This document shows, piece by piece, positions 60,899 through 64,000 of a stretch of DNA of 64,000 nt. The notes below the pieces were generated by a model. That model was not told where the DNA came from. It saw only the letters and a program-made list of their open reading frames with translations, and ran no database searches. Source of the DNA: Aporrectodea caliginosa (Eukaryota; Annelida; Clitellata; Crassiclitellata; Lumbricidae); assembly GCA_020284085.1 (NCBI GenBank), contig JACEVL010000946.1:404001-468000 (forward strand), given 5' to 3'. The position numbers and the translations under genes are program-made. How positions within the stretch are numbered: the stretch's first letter is position 1; every line of letters starts with the position of its first letter.

Positions 60899-63407
60899 CT
60901 GAAATGCAAAATAATCATACTTACTCTCCGTGAAACCAAATGAAAGAAACCATTACCATGAAACCATCCTTCACAATTACCCATCAAATAAAAAACCTGA
61001 TTTAGCTCCTTAAACCCGAGACATTGCAAGTGCATGCATGTATGTGTATTTATGTATGTATGCATGTGTAGTTATATATGTATGCATGTGCATTTATGTA
61101 TGTAATGTACATATGTATGCATGTATCTGACTTTCTTGGGGAGAGCCAAGAATCCAAAAATTTGCAACAAGGCTAAATATGACACACAAGCCTCACAGTT
61201 ACTTTGACCAGCTTGCTCAGCTGTCACCAAAGAGAAAATCTGCGAGACAAGAACAGCAACTGTTTTACTTACTTCCTGACAGAAGATACAGTCCACTTGG
61301 ATCCACGGCTAAGCTAGTGACTGCATCCAGATGGGCGACCATAGAGTGGATCATCTTGCCTATACAAGACAAGAACAATATAATGAACATGATTCCGCTA
61401 GCAAAACGTGCTCATCAGATTCTATACCTCCCAATAATTACAACATTCCCGCTGAACTCACCGTTAACTCTAAGCTGCAAACTCATCTTCCACTTTGTTT
61501 ATAGTCCATGTTTCCAGTTGTTTGGCTTCAAACTGCACTTCTTAGTTACTGTAAAGGGGCATAACCAAATTTCTCTACATGGTATTGTATTGTATTTGAT
61601 CATTTATAAAGCGTTTCTCATAGGCCTTTCAGAAGTGCTAACAGTGCAAGGTACTCCGAGAGAAAAGGAAGGTTTCAAGGAGAGAGAAAGAGGTAGAGAA
61701 GCCACCAGAGAGGATGGTAGAGCATAGAAAAGGGCATTGTATCAATTACTGACTTCTCTGTATAAACTGCAGCTAAATAAACATCAAAACATATTGACAG
61801 AAATAATGATGATACTAAAATACTACTAAAAATAACTACAATAACCGCTCACACAGGATTCCAGGAATTACCTGAATTATTATCAAAGAACCGAATATGC
61901 CGGTCTTCATGTGCCGTGATGGTGACAGGAAGCGTCGGATGACAGACGACACGGTTTATCTGACTTCCCACCGTTTGATCTGAATCAATAACAGCAGATC
62001 TTCAGGTCCAGCACAGAAAAACAGAAACTCAAAAGCCATGGTTAAACCCCAAATTTCATGCCATAACCTACTGAATGCCTGTGCAATGATCCAAGTGCTG
62101 CAAAAAGTATGTTAGCAATAGATCCATGGATCAAACAAATTGGTTTTGATGATGTGAAAGATTGAAAGCAAATAAATTTGAATAAATTTAAACCATGTTG
62201 GTTTTCAATGCTTGACTAAAATACCCTTTGTAATTAGGCTGTTCACCACATTTGATTTCGAGTACACTGTCTTCCACTAACCAATAGTGTTATCTTTATA
62301 ACATCTTTAACGTCAGAGCAATGCATAAGTTGCGTACTTGTCAGCTAATTTTTAATAAACGGAAAATTGATTGATTTACAAACCATTAATCCTGTATTAC
62401 TAAAACAGTGGCTTTACAAACCATTAGTCTTGCATTCCAGAGTGACAACTGGTCGGCCTTTCTCAAGGTCAAAAACATATGCATTGGATGATGTGTATGC
62501 CACAACCATATGGTTTGGTTCACAGCGAACAAAATCGACGCTGGTAGGAACTCCAACATCTACGCATCAAACATTTCTCCAGATCAGTTAATTGATTACT
62601 TCTGGTGTATGTAGGAGCAAAGGTAACAAACAGACTGGATTGCAGAACCCCAAAAATACTTCTTAGACATATGGCAACATGTGAAGCATCTGCTACGTAA
62701 GGTACAATCTGCTACGTAAGAAGCAAACACAAAGAATTGACATCCACTGACACATTTCTGACAAAGCATACAAAATGTACTTTTTTCTTTCCTACCAAAC
62801 TATGAATACACCATGACTAAGCAATGAATATCACACAACTTGTCAATCTATGACACACTGCGCTAATAAATTATTCCTATACAGTTTACTGTCTTTTGCT
62901 TGGTCATTCGATACTGGCACTTAAAGAATTTCAGAAATAATAATAATAATTGTGTAACTCCTAATTAAAATTACATGGTCTAGTTTATGGCAAATCATGC
63001 AGCTGTGGACTGAACTCTTTGGTTTTGATATTAAAATTTGATGTAATATTTTAATTTATTCTCTAATCAAGTTCATCAATATTCAACATAAGTCAATAAT
63101 AATGATCAATGAGACCTGCATCGACTCTGAAGGAGCAACTCTTTGGTTTTGATATTAAAATTTGATGTGACATTTTATCTAAGTTATTCTCTAATCAAAT
63201 TCATCAATATTCAACATAAGTCAATAATAATGACGAGACCTGCATCGACTCTGAAGGAGCTTAGTAGTGGTGACTTCCCAGTTGGGTTCCACAGTTTGAT
63301 GGTTGAATCTGCTGAACAGGACAGTAGTTGCATCTTCGAACTATGCATCGCAAGACTCCATACAGCATCAGTGTGTTCTGCTAGTGTGGCCTGCAGGACA
63401 CTAGGAT
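60729..63407 (-). CDS. STRN: striatin family protein, C-terminal WD40 repeats (partial)
   Basis: Five exons (63240-63407, 62422-62559, 61872-61979, 61273-61359, 60729-60898) join in phase into the last 222 residues; the N-terminal part lies beyond the right edge. Striatins are regulatory B''' subunits of PP2A and scaffolds of STRIPAK complexes. HTDAVWSLAMHSSKMQLLSC with SADSTIKLWN, then GVPTSVDFVRCEP, SQINRVVCHPTLPVTITAHE with DRHIRFFDNN, HSMVAHLDAVTSLAVDPSGL, and HDCSIRLWNLDSKTC ending ASAGADALAKVFV are near-identical to vertebrate striatins. Which of STRN, STRN3 or STRN4 cannot be decided. No disruption is seen. Missing here: caveolin-binding, coiled-coil and calmodulin-binding segments. 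Confidence 0.95.
61273..61359 (-). CDS. STRN: striatin exon, WD repeat
   Basis: Encodes KMIHSMVAHLDAVTSLAVDP then SGLYLLSG. Acceptor cttgtatag, donor gtaagt; the split codon gives the Ser of SGSHDCS. Confidence 0.96.
61872..61979 (-). CDS. STRN: striatin exon, WD repeat
   Basis: Encodes QTVGSQINRVVCHPTLPVTI then TAHEDRHIRFFDNNS, matching vertebrate CQINRVISHPTLPISITAHE. Donor gtaatt. Confidence 0.96.
62422..62559 (-). CDS. STRN: striatin exon, WD repeat
   Basis: Encodes VGVPTSVDFVRCEPNHMVVA to LEKGRPVVTLECKTN. GVPTSVDF is the family signature. Donor gtttgt is weak. Confidence 0.93.
63013..63260. repeat. 124-bp tandem duplication across a striatin donor site
   Basis: Two units, 63013-63136 and 63137-63260, about 90% alike. 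The right unit includes the last 21 bp of the striatin exon and its true donor; the left unit carries a copy of the exon end and donor (gtctca at 63115) 124 bp into the intron. Confidence 0.92.
63240..63407 (-). CDS. STRN: striatin exon, WD repeat (most N-terminal seen)
   Basis: Encodes PSVLQATLAEHTDAVWSLAM to SSFRVDA. Acceptor gttttcctcag, donor gtctcg. Begins two bases into a codon, so at least one more exon lies beyond 64000. Confidence 0.95.
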
Positions 63408-63834
63408 CTGAGGAAAACAGTACATGTATACAAAATAAAGCTGACCCCCATAAACAAGTCAAAGGAAACAAACAAATCCACACAATCTAATGTCACGATT
63501 TCCATTGTACCATTAATAATTATGATACTGCACAAGTCACACTTCAAACAAATCCGAGTAAATATCATGATTCTCTGAAGAAATGCAGTGGACATTCAAG
63601 AGATCTGAGGATAACCAGAATTCATTACATGGTTTGTAAGGAAGTTGAAATAGATGCCAAACCAATAGAACACTGATATTACATACTTGCATACTAAATG
63701 CCTTGAAGCACCAGACAGTTAAATTACTTTACGTGCTTGTTATTCTTTTCTCTGTAAATTCACTCAAAATCCAAAAAACAGGACAGATTTTTAAAAATTT
63801 CAGTTCAGTCTAAATCTGAAACGAGGACAAAAGA

Positions 63835-64000
63835 TGTTTCAAGATTTTGGCTCCTCCACCTATGCTCTAGCAAATTCGGCTGTGAGCAAAATGACCATAT
63901 ACAGTCAGTGGGAAGATTAAGCGAAGGACTCCAGAGGACTGGCCAGCCCGGAAAATGAAGTCGGTAACACGTAATACTCATGGCTGTCTCCTGGGGCTAG
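63835..64000 (+). repeat. SINE-A copy 12 (cut by window edge)
   Basis: Plus-strand body part: 'caaattcggctgtgagcaaa', 'ggaagattaagcgaagga', 'catggctgtctcctggggct'. The head is missing and the 3' end lies outside the window. Confidence 0.75.

Noticed and set aside
61179..61727. 182-codon plus-strand frame
   Set aside because: Its first part is antisense to a certain striatin exon and the rest is intronic; no recognisable domain.

Overview
This is nuclear DNA from an animal, most likely an invertebrate: GT-AG introns, three genes conserved across metazoans, several tRNA-derived SINE families and many small hAT-type DNA elements. The species cannot be named from the window. Most of the sequence is intronic and repeat-derived.

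Three protein genes can be supported. (1) PPP4R4, the HEAT-repeat regulatory subunit 4 of protein phosphatase 4, lies on the minus strand. I rebuilt it as 22 coding exons (49608 down to 440). All splice phases agree and it encodes 812 residues; intron 2 alone is 28 kb. (2) A small plus-strand gene (53878-56222, three coding exons, 88 residues) encodes a single-pass membrane protein resembling CEBPZOS. It is divergent from PPP4R4, and the space between the two holds a YY1-type promoter motif at 52011-52023. (3) The last five exons of a striatin-family gene (minus strand, 63407 to 60729) encode the C-terminal WD40 repeats; the gene continues past the right edge. PPP4R4 and striatin are both regulatory subunits of PP2A-like phosphatases, so two phosphatase-targeting genes sit about 11 kb apart with CEBPZOS-like between them.

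Repeats fill the introns. About twelve copies of one tRNA-headed SINE (SINE-A) and smaller numbers of three other SINE families are present. A nearly complete CR1/Jockey-type LINE with an N-terminal PHD finger sits at about 25.9-29.8 kb. Six hAT-type non-autonomous elements have exact or near-exact 8-bp target duplications (12369, 16383, 30502, 45943, 51145, 54197). One carries a remnant of a transposase zinc finger and one is a 1.07-kb foldback. A nested pair of elements lies at 50415-50972, and a 63-bp TTAA element occurs three times.

The most interesting observations are: a candidate alternative first exon and internal promoter of PPP4R4 (40736-40917 with a CpG-rich block at 42.4-42.9 kb) that splices in frame to exon 3; a minisatellite grown out of the intron/exon 8 border of PPP4R4, giving four extra acceptor-like sites; and a 124-bp tandem duplication that copied the donor site of a striatin exon.
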